Counted from the first letter of the stretch, positions 10,226 through 21,388 are shown. The stretch: 64,000 nt of DNA from Sepioteuthis lessoniana (GCA_963585895.1 OY757911.1:92284514-92348513); one strand, 5' to 3'. Notes: a model not told the origin generated them from the letters alone. A program made the numbers and translations.

Positions 10226-11071
10226 TTGCCCAGTCGGATGGGGCTGTAGAATACACCGACTACTTCTCTGCAGAGGGGTAAGACCCCACCTAACGAGTGT
10301 CCTGGATATGACACTAAACAATCTGATGGTGAGGTTCCAGCAGTGCAGGAGCTTTGGGGAACGTGGAGTACACGTTCATTGCCATCGCTCCCAGGTCCAC
10401 TCTGGCCCGGAGTGGTAGCACCTGATAGGGCCCTATCTATGGGTTAAATAGAACTAATAGCATACTTATGCTAAACTGAATTGTTTGAGTAAACTGAATA
10501 GCTTGAAATAGAAATGATTTTGACAATTAAACTGTACTTACATTTAAACTGCGTGCTTATGCTTAACTGAATTATTTGAAATGGAACTATTTTTGACATT
10601 GAAACTCTATTTACACTTAACTGAATTGTTACATATAACTGCTTAAATAGTTTGAAATGGAAATGTTTTTGACAATTAAACTGTGTACTTATGCTAAACT
10701 GAATTGTTTTGAATAGAACATGTTATTTATATAAAAATGGATTTGGCATTAAAGAACCTACAATGGTTGATATGCCATAAAACCCAACCCAACCAAATCC
10801 TATATATTTAATATATCTGTATAAAGAGCGTTTGGCACTAAATAACCTACAATGGTTGATATGCCATAAAACCCAACCCAACCAAGTCCTATATATTTAA
10901 TATATATGTATAAAGAGCGTTTGGCACTAAATAACCTACAATGGTTGATATGCCATAAAACCCAACCCAACCAAGTCCTATATATTTAATATATATGTAT
11001 AAAGAGCGTTTGGCACTAAATAACCTACAATGGTTGATATGCCATAAAACCCAACGCAACCAACCAACCAA
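10226..11071 (+). mobile_element. Family-D retroposon, 846 bp, with exact TSD
   Basis: Bounded by an identical 12-bp duplication (10214-10225 and 11072-11083), so both ends are exact: it starts 'ttgcccagtcggatgggg' and ends in CCAACC units. The order is head, middle with 'gtccactctggcccggagtg', four or five internal units of about 55 bp built on 'gctaaactgaattgtttg', and then four tails with an 89-bp period ('ataaagagcg' at 10821, 10910 and 10999). It carries no open frame of note. The head can form a short stem (cagtcgg with ccgactg in better copies). It has no tRNA-like promoter that I can see. The TSD and variable AACC tail indicate target-primed reverse transcription by a LINE in trans. 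Confidence 0.85.
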
Positions 11072-11083
11072 TCGAATATTACC
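11072..11083. repeat. Target-site duplication, right
   Basis: Exact copy of 10214-10225. Confidence 0.85.
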
Positions 11084-11335
11084 AGTATTTATTTTCTTCA
11101 AGGATGCAATAGATTACCTTTTAATACACTTTAAGTAAATTACCGTGAATTGCAGGGTATCAATCGATCACTTAAGCCCGAGAAAATCTCTATAAAATTA
11201 GTAGTCAACTTATACAACAAGGATAAAATCTAAATATCTATCAAAGAAAAACCAGCCTTTGGTAAAGGTTTGGATATTAGCTCTGCCGTATAAGTCGACC
11301 TCTAATTCTTTTATTGACATTTACTGAAAGTATCA

Positions 11336-11875
11336 TCATGTCAACATAGGCCTACTGAAGGCGTGGACTACTATCGATAGATTATTGATCATATGGATAT
11401 TAGAACTCATCGATAATATAAAATAGGATCTCATCCACTCTGTAGCGGTGACATTACTACTGTATGTATGCACCACATGGACGCTAGCAAAACATATGGA
11501 GAAAAAATTGGATAAGAAATACACAAGAAAGCCAAGTACTATTTTGAACACATCCAGGAAGCAACACCCCCCAAAACAGCTGCTTTTCAGCCAATTACCT
11601 CTCATCTAAAAAAAAACTTTCAACACGAACAAGATATATGAGGCACAGCTGGAGAAACAAGGACAGACGCATAAGCGACATTCTTCTGTGAATCCCTACA
11701 CAGGGAAACGCTAGTGTTTGTTACCCAGCAAGGACTTACATCACCTAATTGTGGACACTGGATGTAGTTTGGAGGACCTTCTATGATGAATAGATGATAG
11801 GGATGAATGGAAAGAGAGAATCCGGGCAATGCGAGCTGCCAGTGCGACTTAGATGATGATGAAGATGATGACATA
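11336..11875 (+). pseudogene. EN-type LINE 3' region, ancient copy
   Basis: Plus-strand relic of the LINE C-terminal region. Alignable pieces include the CTTWTLAKHMEKKLDKKYTR-like stretch near 11475-11530, SRKQHPPKQLLF-like near 11545-11590, RTRYMRHSWRNKDRRISDIL-like near 11620-11690, and DDRDEWKERI-like near 11795-11825. It ends in a GAT-rich stretch (11852-11872). Frame changes and stops are frequent, so it is clearly older than the copies at 15.3 or 33.5 kb. Confidence 0.75.
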
Positions 11876-11879
11876 GATG

Positions 11880-12550
11880 GATTTTGGTATAAAGATTATT
11901 GCTATCGATGTAGTATTTTTATGGAATTGTAATCGTAGAAGTATTATTGCTGAAGCATTAGTTTATGTAAGTTTTATCTATTTTTGACGGGACGCCGGAG
12001 AAAATGAATAATTTTGTTCCTTATGTTGACCCTTAATAGAAAACCTCGACAACTATGAAGTGGCTTTGGTACAGCACTCCTCAGTTAATCATAATCAATG
12101 CTTCTTTACAGCTTTTTCTGAAATGTGATTTTCAGTAAATCACTTTGAACGGAAAATAACATCTTGAACCACTTTTAAGCACTCCCATTATTAACTTAAT
12201 ATCAAACATAAGTTGTAGAATTTCTATTGGTCGCTTCTATTTCCTGCGTTATTTACGTCGCATTTACCATGATTTTATTTTTCCTTAAATCTCAAGTAGT
12301 AAAAAAAAAAATATATATATATTATCAAAACTGTTGGCCTTTTCTTTATATTAATAACATTCTTTTGTATCTATATATACAAACAAATAGCGGTTTATGG
12401 TGTGAACGGAAATGTTAAATGCTATTTGCCTAATATTAAGATCTTTTAAAATATTCATACACGCATAGAATATATAGATAAATAAGTAGAATCATTATTA
12501 AATCTGAATTAATCTCTTGGTTATAAATAATGTTTAGCAGAGTTTTCTTA
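11880..12550. other. No recognisable gene or repeat
   Basis: AT-rich; short TA run near 12311. Nothing else recognised. Confidence 0.5.
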
Positions 12551-12552
12551 GG

Positions 12553-12612
12553 TTAGGTTATTTATTTTAATGGCATATCAACTCTTGATGGTTATTTAAT
12601 AACAGAGCTTTA
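12553..12612 (-). repeat. Family-D 3' tail
   Basis: 'ggttaggttatttattttaa' then 'tggcatatcaactcttgatg' is the reverse complement of the family tail. Confidence 0.65.
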
Positions 12613-12661
12613 ACTGTCAGATTTACCTCAAAACACTCCACATTCAAAGTTCTGTAATGTG

Positions 12662-12662
<1 letters not shown>

Positions 12663-12720
<58 letters not shown>
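12663..12720. repeat. TA microsatellite
   Basis: About 29 TA units on the left flank of a LINE fragment that also has TA repeats on its right. Confidence 0.95.
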
Positions 12721-12723
<3 letters not shown>

Positions 12724-13154
12724 TGTCGTGAGGCTAGCACGGATATCCCTGAACCTCTCTCTCCACGTCTCCCTATCATTCATCGCCTCTGTCAGGTCTT
12801 CAGGGTTACATCCCGTATCATCACATAGCTGCTGAATGAATGTTCGAGATGGTCGTCCTGCTTTTGATTGGTCATATGCGGCGGTCCACAAGAGTACATT
12901 ACTTACGATCTCGTCCTTGCTTCTCCAGCAGTGTCCGGCATGTCTGGTTCGTCTAGCTTGTATAGTTTTCGTGATAGGTGGTAGGTGACCGTACAGTTGG
13001 CGCCTTGTGGGGTGTTGCTGCCACGACTTGTTCCATATTGCTCGCAACATTCTTGTATAATTGCCGTCGAGCGTCTTCTCCAACCGTTTAGTCAGCGTCC
13101 AAGTATTGCATCCATACAGCAGTATCGACACGACTGCAGCCTGGAAGAAACTGC

Positions 13155-13156
<2 letters not shown>
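12721..13156 (-). pseudogene. EN-type LINE 3' fragment inside a TA array
   Basis: A minus-strand open stretch encodes the LINE C-terminus: FFQAAVVSILLYGCNTWTL, then the RMLRAIWNKSWQQHPTR, LYGHLPPITKTIQARRTRH and GRPSRTFIQQLCDDTGC segments. It ends where other copies begin their GAT tail. Here the GAT tail is absent and a TA run takes its place. The 5' truncation point (about 13156) also abuts a TA run, so the 436-bp fragment looks embedded in one TA array. The frame is open throughout the fragment, but it lacks RT and EN and is not functional. Confidence 0.85.
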
Positions 13157-13225
<69 letters not shown>

Positions 13226-13226
13226 A
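13157..13226. repeat. TA then TG microsatellite
   Basis: About 28 TA units followed by a few TG units. Confidence 0.95.
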
Positions 13227-13261
13227 AGGTAGCAGGAAAAAATATAATCCAAATAGGTGAA

Positions 13262-13320
13262 TATATCATGATGTGGTGTCGACGTTAACGTTTCGGTTAT
13301 AATAACCATCATCAGGACTT
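13262..13320. repeat. Motif 'gttaacgtttcggttataat' with 'catcatcaggactt'
   Basis: The pairing of an 'acgtttcgg' core with a nearby 'catcatcagg' is seen in diverged form near 5680-5715 and 58497-58530. It resembles arm sequences of foldback elements. The family is unidentified. Confidence 0.35.
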
Positions 13321-13662
13321 GGATATAAAATAGTTCACAATATCGATGGATGATTGCTAAGATGACAGGAGCAAATGAGAAATATACAACGAAAAGATAG
13401 ATAAACATGCACATATCGTTCAAAATTCAAAAGTCATCAGAACGTGTTTGGCACGTGGAAAAATATTAGAAAATGTAGGATTTTTCAAAGAAACGAGACA
13501 AAACCTCCCCTTTATTGAGAAATACGCAACAAATAAGTTTTCATATGTATAGATCATTAGGAATCATCCATGTTAAATGTTATGTAAGAATGTATTTGGT
13601 ATTAGTTTTTTTCCGAAAAGACAGTATGAAAGTAAATATGGATAAAATCCGACAGTATGAAA

Positions 13663-13663
<1 letters not shown>

Positions 13664-13722
<59 letters not shown>
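13664..13722. repeat. TA microsatellite
   Basis: About 29 TA units. Confidence 0.95.
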
Positions 13723-13724
<2 letters not shown>

Positions 13725-14466
13725 TTTTCATAGGATATGGTGTGGATGATTTGCACTCAGGATTTACCAAAACTTGGTTTTATAAATAATTACATGGTGA
13801 TATGGATTTCTAATGTTATTGTTTGATTCTCTTACGGATCAAAAGTAATATTAAGAATACTTCTTGATAGAAAGCTAATAAGACATAATAAAATGATTTT
13901 TTTTATTAGCGTTCTTATTTAACTTCGTTAGTCTTTTTTAATCTAATATGATTTTTTTATTACATCAAAACTTAAATTCTTCTGATCTGAGGGTGCAATT
14001 CTTTTCTTGTTCGTTTAATAGAGGTACTTCTTTTTTTTGTCTGCCATTTTGATTTCAGTTTTCGCAAAGTGATACTCTGTTGAAAATGATTTTAATTGTG
14101 TATTCATTAGATGTTTCTAAACATACATGGATATAGTTGATATTTAAGGATTGCTAGAATTTTTAAAAAATGAAAAGAGAAAATCTAAATCTACCCAAAG
14201 ATCATTAATGTTTTTATCAAAAAATTGCTTCAGTGAAAACTAATAGATCTAATAAATTCTTTTAGAAATAAACACCCTTCTATTGTTTGTATTTATTCAA
14301 GAAAACAGGAAAGTGGAATCTGACTCAAGATCATGTTTAAAGCGAGGCTCATTAAGGCATTCTTGTGGGTAGTTTCTGAAATTGATCAGGTTAATTGGCT
14401 TTTACTTTTTGAAACACGTCACGCATTCGGAACAGACTCAGACTCTATTCTTGTCAGTGTTTAGTT
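13723..14466. other. AT-rich spacer
   Basis: No gene or repeat recognised; several T homopolymers. Confidence 0.5.
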
Positions 14467-14545
14467 TGGTTTGGGTTTTAACAGCATATAAACTCCTCAT
14501 GGGATATTTAATGCTGAAATTCGATTCATTTGTAAATATTTGATT
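14467..14545 (-). repeat. Family-D 3' tail
   Basis: 'ggttttaacagcatataaac' and 'gggatatttaatgctgaaat' are diverged reverse-complement tail blocks. Confidence 0.5.
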
Positions 14546-14616
14546 GATTCAACCAAAATCATTTGTTTTCACACAGTAATATTATATCAAGTATTCCTAT
14601 CCAGTACAAATAATTC

Positions 14617-15240
14617 ACATCATCATCATCATGTCATGCCGCCAGCACCGAGATCCCTGACCCTCTCTCTCCACTTCTCTCTATCGTTCATCGCTTCTGG
14701 CAGGTCCTCAGGGCTACATCCCGTATCCTCACACAGCTGCTTTATGCATGTTCGAGCTAGTCGTCCTGATTTTGCTCGGCTATATGTGGGGGTCCATTGG
14801 AGTACATCCCTTAGGAGCTCGTTCCTGCTTCTCCAGCAGTGTCCTGCATGTCTGGTTCGTCTAACTTGGATAGTTTTCGTGATGGGAGGCAGGTGGCCGT
14901 ATAGTTAGTGCCCTGTTGGGTGTTGCCGCCAGGACTTGTTCAATATTGCTCGCAACATTCTTGTGCAATTGCCGTCTAGCTTTTTCTCCAGCTGTTTTGT
15001 TATTGTGCATGTAGTGCATCCATACAGCAGTATCGATACGACCGCTGCCTGGAAGAAACTGCGTTTCATTTTATCAGTCAGGTCTGACTCCCATATGATC
15101 AATAGCTTATCAATAGCGGCCCATGCCTTCGTTAGCCTCTTGTTGATGTCTTTTTCGGTTGATGAGACACTGTTTCCTTGGTAGTTGAATTTGTCTTCCA
15201 GTTTCAGTTCTCTGAAACTCGTAGATAATTCGCATACTCT
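14617..15240 (-). pseudogene. EN-type LINE 3' end copy
   Basis: Minus-strand copy beginning (3' end) with (ATC)n at 14617-14631. It covers the C-terminal domain: KRSFFQAAVVSILLYGCTTC, RMLRAILNKSWRQHPTGH, and the terminal AMNDREKW region read in another frame. The upstream part (15060-15240) extends into the segment before KRSFFQ. It is 5'-truncated at about 15240. Several frameshifts break the reading frame between 14908 and 14905. It lies in the same orientation as, and only about 45 bp from, the longer copy at 15286. Confidence 0.85.
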
Positions 15241-15394
15241 CCCATAATTTCAAGTAATCCTTTCTAATAGCAATAATTCATCAACATCATCATCATGTCG
15301 TGCCGCAAGCACACATAACCCTCACCCTCTCTCGCCACTCCTCCCATTCGTTTATCGCTTCTGGCAGGTCTTCAGGGCTACATCCCGTATCTTC

Positions 15395-15730
15395 TCATAG
15401 CTGCTGTATATATGTTCGAGCTCGCCGTCCTGCTTTTCCTCGGCCATATGAGGTCCATAGGAGTACATTACTTATGAACTCGTCCCTGCTTCTCCAGCAG
15501 TGTCCTGCATGTCTGGTTCGTCTTACTTGAATAGTTTTCGTGATGGGAGGTAGGTGGCCGTACAGCTGCTGCTTTGTGGGGTGTTGCCTCCAGGACTTGT
15601 TCAATATGGCTCGCAACATTCTTGTGTAATTGCCGTCTAGTTTTTTCTCCAGCCGCTTTGTTAGCGTCCGAGTAGTGGATTCATATAGCAGTATCGATAC
15701 AACTGCTGCTTGGAAGAAACTGCGTTTCAT
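15395..15730 (-). pseudogene. LINE C-terminal domain
   Basis: A 111-codon open piece from KRSFFQAAVVSILLYESTTR to the ARTYIQQL region; the last about 30 residues (15290-15390) continue in another frame. The conserved pairs RTRHAGHCWRSRDE and GRRARTYIQQL mark the same domain in the copies at 7.2, 12.7, 33.5 and 57.1 kb. Its function in the family is not established; it is downstream of RT and probably helps bind RNA or target DNA. Confidence 0.8.
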
Positions 15731-16070
15731 TTTATCGGTCAGATCTGACTTCCATATGATTGATAGGTTATCGATAGCTGTCCATGCCTTCGTTAGTTGC
15801 GTGTCGATGTCTTTTTCGGTTGATGTGACACTGCTTCCTTGGTTGGTGAACTTGTCTACTAGTTTCTGAGAGCTTACCGCCTAGTGTTGAAATGTTGCCT
15901 GTTTGATTAAAGCACATGTATTCCGTTTTGTGTGCATTAACATAGACGCCAATGCCTGCGGCAGCTCGTTCCAAACCATGCAGTAGTGTTTCCGCTTGGT
16001 TGGGTGTATTTGCCAGAATCGCTATGTCATCGGCGTAGTTGGCGTCGGTAATTGTTTTTGCAGGGTACCT

Positions 16071-16661
16071 TCAGCTTCTTTTCTTTGTCAGTTCAACGCC
16101 ATCTTCTTTGATTTTATCAATCGATGTTCTATGCACGTAGTCTAGACAGATGATAAAGAGGTATGGGGCTAGCGAGTCCCCTTTCAGTACTCCTGCTACA
16201 ATATCGAAGTATTCTGTGTCTCCATCTGGTGAACGTACTTTCAATTTGGTGTTTCTATAGAGAATCGTTATTGCTGCGACGGTCTCTTTTGGTACGCCGT
16301 ATGCTAGAAGGATTTTTTCCATCTTCCATCAGTGAATCGAATCAAAGGCCTAGGTAAAGTCGACAAATTGTATTGTGGCCGGCAGGTTTTTTGCCCGTAC
16401 GCCTAAAAGGATTATACGGATGGTCAATATTTGTGAGGTCGTGGATCTATTTCTTCGGAGGCCATTTTGGTTTGTCCTAAGGATGTTGTCGATTTTGGGT
16501 TCTATGCGCTTTCGTAGTAGGGCATTGTAAATTTTGGCTGCTATGGATGTAGTTGTTATGGCTCGGTAGTTCTCAGCTAATCCGAGGTCCCCCTTTTTAG
16601 AGAAGGGTAGGATGCATCCCTTCATCCATCTGTCTATCGGATTTTTGATTATAGACTGCAT
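16071..16661 (-). pseudogene. LINE reverse transcriptase core, broken
   Basis: Two adjacent open pieces, 16661-16350 (103 codons, RT motifs 1-2 and the start of motif A: ENYRAIT, NQNGLRRNRST, FVDFT) and 16322-16071 (83 codons: EKILLAYGVPKETVAAITIL, then GDTEYFDIVAGVLKGD). The catalytic YADD lies just downstream at 16026-16037 in a shifted frame. A stop and shift near 16335-16350 lie where FVDFTKAFDS should read through, so the first catalytic aspartate region is interrupted. QGD, usual in motif B, reads KGD here. Confidence 0.8.
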
Positions 16662-17313
16662 TACAGTGTCGTAGCTGTATGTTGTCTAATTGTCTGGTCT
16701 TCCATACTTCTGGGGAATCTCGTCAAGCCCTGCGGCTTTCCCATTTTTAATTTTTCTAAAAACTGAGTCGAGTTCTTCTTGAGTGAACGGTCCTGGTTTA
16801 ATTTCCAATTGCTCACTTATACTTCTGGTGATTGGTTCATGTGTAACTTTCGGTGGGTTTCCTTGTAGATTTTAAAATGCTGTTTCCAAAGTTTTAATCT
16901 TTCTGGTTGGTTTGTAGTTTTCAATTGAGCTTTGGCTAAGCTCTTCCTTCTACTAACTTCGTTTATCGTTTGCCAGGCTATCCTAGATTGCCTATCTTCC
17001 ACTTAGTGTTTACTCTTATCTATCTGATTTTGTATGTATTCAGGCAGTTCTTTTAGATAATGCTTGCTAATTCATTTTGTGCCTATATTTAGTTCTGTTT
17101 TGTTGGAATACAATTTGCTGCTGCCTCGAGATGTGCGTTGACGAAATTCTCATATTCGTCATTTGGGGTACGTTTTTCTGTCTTCTCCTGTAGTGCATCG
17201 AATCTATTTCTCAATTCTAACACATATTTATCTCTAATATCTCTGTTGTTAAGAAGGGTCCAGTCAAAGTGTTTGGTGGTCGCCGTTCGTGTGGCGTTTT
17301 TTTGTAGGCTTAG

Positions 17314-18315
17314 TCATGTTTTTGCCGTGATTATTCGGTGAACGGAGGACGCACCCTCGAAGGAGGTGTATGGCTCGCAATTCTTTGCACTATTTTTCCA
17401 TTTCTTGTTTATAAAGACGTAGTCTATCTGTGCTTTATTATCGTTCGCATATGTGTAGGTCAATAATTTTCCCTCCCTTTTTTGATAGTTTGTATTGAGG
17501 CATGTTAATCTATTTTCTATCATGAAATCTGTTAGATGTTGTCCAATCCTATTTGACGTGTTGTGTATTTGTTGTTTCCGTTTTTCTCGATTTATGCATT
17601 CATGTCTCCGTTAATGACTAGCACGTTGTGTTTCGGAATGCTACGCACTAGAGAGGATAGCTCATCGTAGAAGGCGATGAGTTCAGTTTCTTCACTAACA
17701 TTGGTAGGGCTGTTGTAGGAGATGATTGTTGCTCTGGGATTGTCATTAAAAGTAGCTACCATCATCCTAGGTTGTATTCTCTCAATGATATTAAGTGATT
17801 TTAACGCTCTTGGTCCTATAAGTATGCCTACACCTCCTACCGTGGCATTGACAGAGTTTTTTCCATGCTGATTCAGTGGCTAGCGTCCATCCATTGCCAG
17901 TATCGTGATATTTCATATTCTCGTTGTGTATTTATTTGTGTTCCTGTATGCATGTTATGTCTATCTTATGTTCAACGGTCGATGCAATCAGCTCCAGTAG
18001 TTGACGTATTCTATTTAAGGTTCTAACGTTAAATGTCGCTATTTGTATTATTTGTTTCCATTTTAGTAGTTTTTGTTGTTTGAGGTTTGTAGCTGATTTT
18101 TCGAACACTGAGGCCAGGGCTCCAACCTCAGCAGGACGCGCCCCTTTGTTACCCGCGCGAAAAGCGATGTGGTTTATGTATGTTGTTTTAGTGTGGGTCA
18201 TGGTTATCTTTCGATGGCTGTTTTTATTCTCATCTATAGAAGCCACTCTTATAGATGAGCAGCAGTAGTTCCCCGATCGAACTGACGATCCTGACCGCTG
18301 AGCCGCGAGATTCAT
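17314..18315 (-). pseudogene. LINE endonuclease domain, broken
   Basis: Endonuclease part of the LINE at 15286-18345. A 127-codon frame (18315 to 17932) carries the start of the apurinic-endonuclease fold and stops after CIQEHK, where a TAA replaces the expected continuation. The next segment (GNGWTLATESAWK) runs in the new frame, then a one-base shift leads into NSVNATVGGVGILIGPRALK. A further in-frame stop follows GDMNA near 17600. The last piece (17523 to 17314) contains the AQIDYVFINKKW block and SVHR, where this endonuclease family normally has SDHR. The aspartate that takes part in catalysis is therefore changed to valine. Confidence 0.75.
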
Positions 18316-18345
18316 ACGTCCAGGATCAGGTTAGGCATTGCGTTT

Positions 18346-19584
18346 GGCCGTCACAGGGTTTATTCGCACACCTTTACGGACATCATGCTGCTTCCCATGT
18401 GTACGTAGAAAAATAGGCCTTTCTTTTCCAGTAAGTTTTAACTAAGTTAAAGTCCAAGACTAATGTATATTTATAGGAGATTTTTTTGATTTCGAATGAT
18501 GGGCCTATGAATCAGGTTTACCCCCACAGTATTCACGAGCCCATTGCTGACCATCAGCGTCCTGGAGACATTTTTTTGCAAGCCAAGAATTTAGTGGCCC
18601 AAGGGTAATCAGATAGCTACCTGGACAAACTTAGACCAGGAGCTTTCTTTTTACTCACCACCCATCTTGAGGGCCCATTGATCAACAAATAAAATCTTTT
18701 AGCGGAATTATATATGACGTTTGTCTCAAATGCTTTTGGGCAGTAACGCATAAATAAAAGAAAACGAACCGAATAGATAACGGTTATAGAAAGGATTTCA
18801 ACACGAATGTTATACACGCGGAGCCACCTTTCTCGTGTAATTACGCAAAATCAAGAAACGGTTGCTATGACATCTAACGGCCGTAAGTAAACGCTTTTTT
18901 AAATCACAAACTGCACCAAAATGAAAATGAACGAACGTCCAATGTAATGTCCGCTTTTAGTTGATCTTGTGTATAGATAGATATATATTTCTTTTAAATA
19001 CCCTATCCGGTGGCAAAAGCTGCTCGGTAGCGCCAGGAGTGGCAGTACCACCTTGAGCTACCGAAACTGTGTTATCACCCTGGTTGGCGGCTGATGAGGC
19101 TAGGGTATCGCACGTGCTTTCACACGTTGTATGATGAAAAAAAATATTCACAAGAGATTTTTTTTTGTATATTTTCAACTACCTTCATATATTGGCCCAA
19201 ACATGTTTTTTTTTGCATTGGGGACTTTCTTTACTTAGGCTGGTTTTTTGTTTTGTTTCGTTTTGTTTTTCTAAACTACTGTGGGGTATCTGTGGGGATT
19301 CTAAGCTATTAAAAAAGACTCTTCCATGTACCAAACGTGTTTGCACCTTTGACCAGGGTCAAATATTAAATTTGGATTGACGGTAAAATTGCCTTTACAT
19401 TTAAAACGCACTGTACAAGTGGCATTTTACAAAGAAAAAGCGTATTATTAAAAAAAAAATTTCTGGCATTTCAAATTCTTAGGACTTAAAGACAATTGCC
19501 TAATAGCAATAATTAATACACAGTTATAAATGGTTTCAAGTATTTCCCTGTAATGTAAATAATTTTTAAATATATATATTTGAC
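18346..19584. other. No gene; GC-richer patch with nested inverted repeats
   Basis: Mostly AT-rich sequence. Between 18999 and 19107 a GC-richer stretch has nested short inverted repeats: TACCCTA (18999) with TAGGGTA (19101), and CGGTAGC (19025-19031) with GCTACCG (19057-19063). The minus strand of this patch is open for 73 codons (19178-18957; CDTLASSAANQGDNTVSVAQ and on) without a recognised domain. Confidence 0.5.
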
Positions 19585-19735
19585 CCACAGATTGGACGCA
19601 AATACTTCCACCACTTAGGGTCAAAGTAAACCTGAGAGTAATGACAATGAAGGGATGAAACCATATTCCCCCAATTTTCAGAATCAGAGCATTACCATTG
19701 GATACAGATCAGTATCAAAGTCAGGTTAACCAATT
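19585..19735 (-). repeat. Family-D repeat, middle fragment
   Basis: 'tttgacccacagattggacg', 'taatgacaatgaaggg' and 'cccccaattttcag' are reverse-complement middle blocks in the usual order. Confidence 0.6.
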
Positions 19736-20084
19736 TTTAGTGTATGTAGGCGTAGTACAGCTTTGCAGAAGACAATCTTAGCGTATTCTAAGTCCCGGAT
19801 GTAATGGGGTGGGAAAACCTGCATTGGTCTGACTTTAGACTTTTTGGTCTGTTCGTCACGAAGGAGAGAAACGATATTCTATTTTTCTATTTATTTATGT
19901 TATTCGGATATAATATTGACAATATATGTCTGCGGAAGTTTTGAACGGACAATCTTTTCTGCTGCTTCGAAGACACAGCAGACAAAAAGTCGCCAAGGTA
20001 TTTTTCATTGTCCACTTCTTCAGTGACACGAACAAAGTCAGTCTTTTATATAATCTTTTATCGTAAACATAATCTGAGTGGCCT

Positions 20085-20410
20085 TTTGGGCGGGGGCTGT
20101 AGAATACACCGACTGCATCTCTACAGAGAGTAAGACTCCCCCAACGTGTGTCCTGGACACCACAAAATCTGATGGTGGGGATCAAGTAATGCCGGAGCTT
20201 TGGAGAATACGGAGTACCCCTTCATTGCCATCGCTCCTAGGTCCTCTCAGACCTGGAGTCGTAGTACCTGATAGGGTCTTATCTATGGGTAAAATAGAAC
20301 GAAACTGTGTACTTCTGTTAAACTGAATTATCAGAAATAGAACAGTCTATATGGATAAAAGTGAATGCGGCAATAAATAACCAACAATGGTTGAGATGCC
20401 ATAAAGCCAA
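20085..20410 (+). repeat. Family-D repeat, short complete copy
   Basis: Head 'cgggggctgtagaatacacc', middle 'ccttcattgccatcgctcct', one internal unit ('gtgtacttctgttaaactga') and one tail ('caacaatggttgagatgcc'). At about 325 bp it is the shortest copy that retains all three parts. Confidence 0.8.
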
Positions 20411-20484
20411 ACTAAACATTAAGAAGTTTCCATTTATTCCTTTGAAGGATATTTGTAGCGAGGGTTGTAAATGTAGTTTCCTCC

Positions 20485-20704
20485 TACATAACATGTTCTG
20501 CTTGATTTCTATATTTAATGGGATATCAACTTTTGTGGGTTATTTAATGACAAAGCCATTCTTGCAGAAAAACAGTTGTGATAATATTTAACTTATAGCT
20601 GGGGTTCATATCTTTCTCTGTTGTATTCTTCCGAAAGTAATTGGGTTATTTGAGTTCGAACTCGTTTACTTCTAGGCCGCTGCCCAACGCTTTAGCTATT
20701 AAAC
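20485..20704 (-). mobile_element. SINE-A, diverged copy
   Basis: On the minus strand: head with 'gagttcgaactcgtttactt' (reverse-complement B-box region near 20655), body, and the shared tail 'gggatatcaacttttgtggg' near 20520. Its head abuts a SINE-C 3' end. Confidence 0.6.
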
Positions 20705-20764
20705 CACGGTGTAGTAGCTATTGAAAAGGGAGCCTTCTGGTCACCCTCGGCTACGGTCGCCACG
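20705..20764 (+). mobile_element. SINE-C, 3' end only
   Basis: 'gtagtagctattgaaaaggg', then 'agccttctggtcaccctcgg', the last 60 bases of SINE-C. Confidence 0.7.
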
Positions 20765-21388
20765 ATAAATATTAGAACATTTGGTTACAATTAACAACAA
20801 CCTAACAACTATGGAAAACCTTATATTGATGAAAGAATTATTGAATGATCTTAGAATTTGCATTCCTAAAACAAATACCGGCTGAAGCCTAAAAATGAAA
20901 ATAGGTTTATAGATAAAAGAGTTATTGAAGTCCTCAAAAAGTGGTTAGGCATACCTAATTGAAAGAAAACATGGAACCAGCAGAAGAACTGTCAATAAAA
21001 ACAATTGACTTTTGTGAAATCCACGAGTGAAAGAATTAAACGACGAGAAACAAGTAAGCATTATTAAAAAATTTTCTCAACGCATTCCATATTTTTCCAC
21101 TGTATTGAGTTTTTCCAAAATATTTTCCTTTGCATAGATTGGAAAACCATATACTATAAATTTAAATGATTTAATCTAGTCTGTTAAAGGAATATTTTAT
21201 CCAGCCAGAAAGTTCAGCTATTAAATAAAATGTTTTCAATCATATTTGTTATTACTTTATTTTATGATAAATAAAAATAACTGAACATCCCGTTAGTGTG
21301 TTTATACCAAAATTTTTGCAAGGAATGATATTCATTCTGTAACACACACACACACACACACATGTTCACAATCACTTACATGTATTAA
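20765..21388. other. AT-rich spacer with CA repeat
   Basis: No gene recognised. (CA)n at 21342-21361. Confidence 0.55.

Larger units (their letters stand above)
15286..18345 (-). mobile_element. EN-type (RTE-like) LINE, near full length, inactive
   Basis: The most complete copy of this LINE, about 3.06 kb on the minus strand with its 3' end at (ATC)n 15286-15297. In coding order it has an N-terminal region with an apurinic-type endonuclease start (IATFNVRTL, then DITCIQE, about 18010-17930), the GDMNA endonuclease motif (about 17610) and the final SxHR motif (about 17345). An RT domain follows with GCILPFSKKGDLGLAENYRA (about 16600), VDFT, GVLKGDSLAPYLFIICLDYV and YADD (16026-16037), then a C-terminal domain of about 140 residues. 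LINEs of this type reverse-transcribe their RNA at nicked chromosomal DNA. Stops and frameshifts separate nearly every segment. Assignment to the RTE group rests on resemblance and should be tested by phylogeny. Confidence 0.85.

Noticed and set aside
14540-14908. 122-codon plus-strand frame (and its relatives at 9374, 15300 and 57162)
   Set aside because: These are antisense shadows of the minus- or plus-strand LINE C-terminal domain plus the GAT tail (HHHH).
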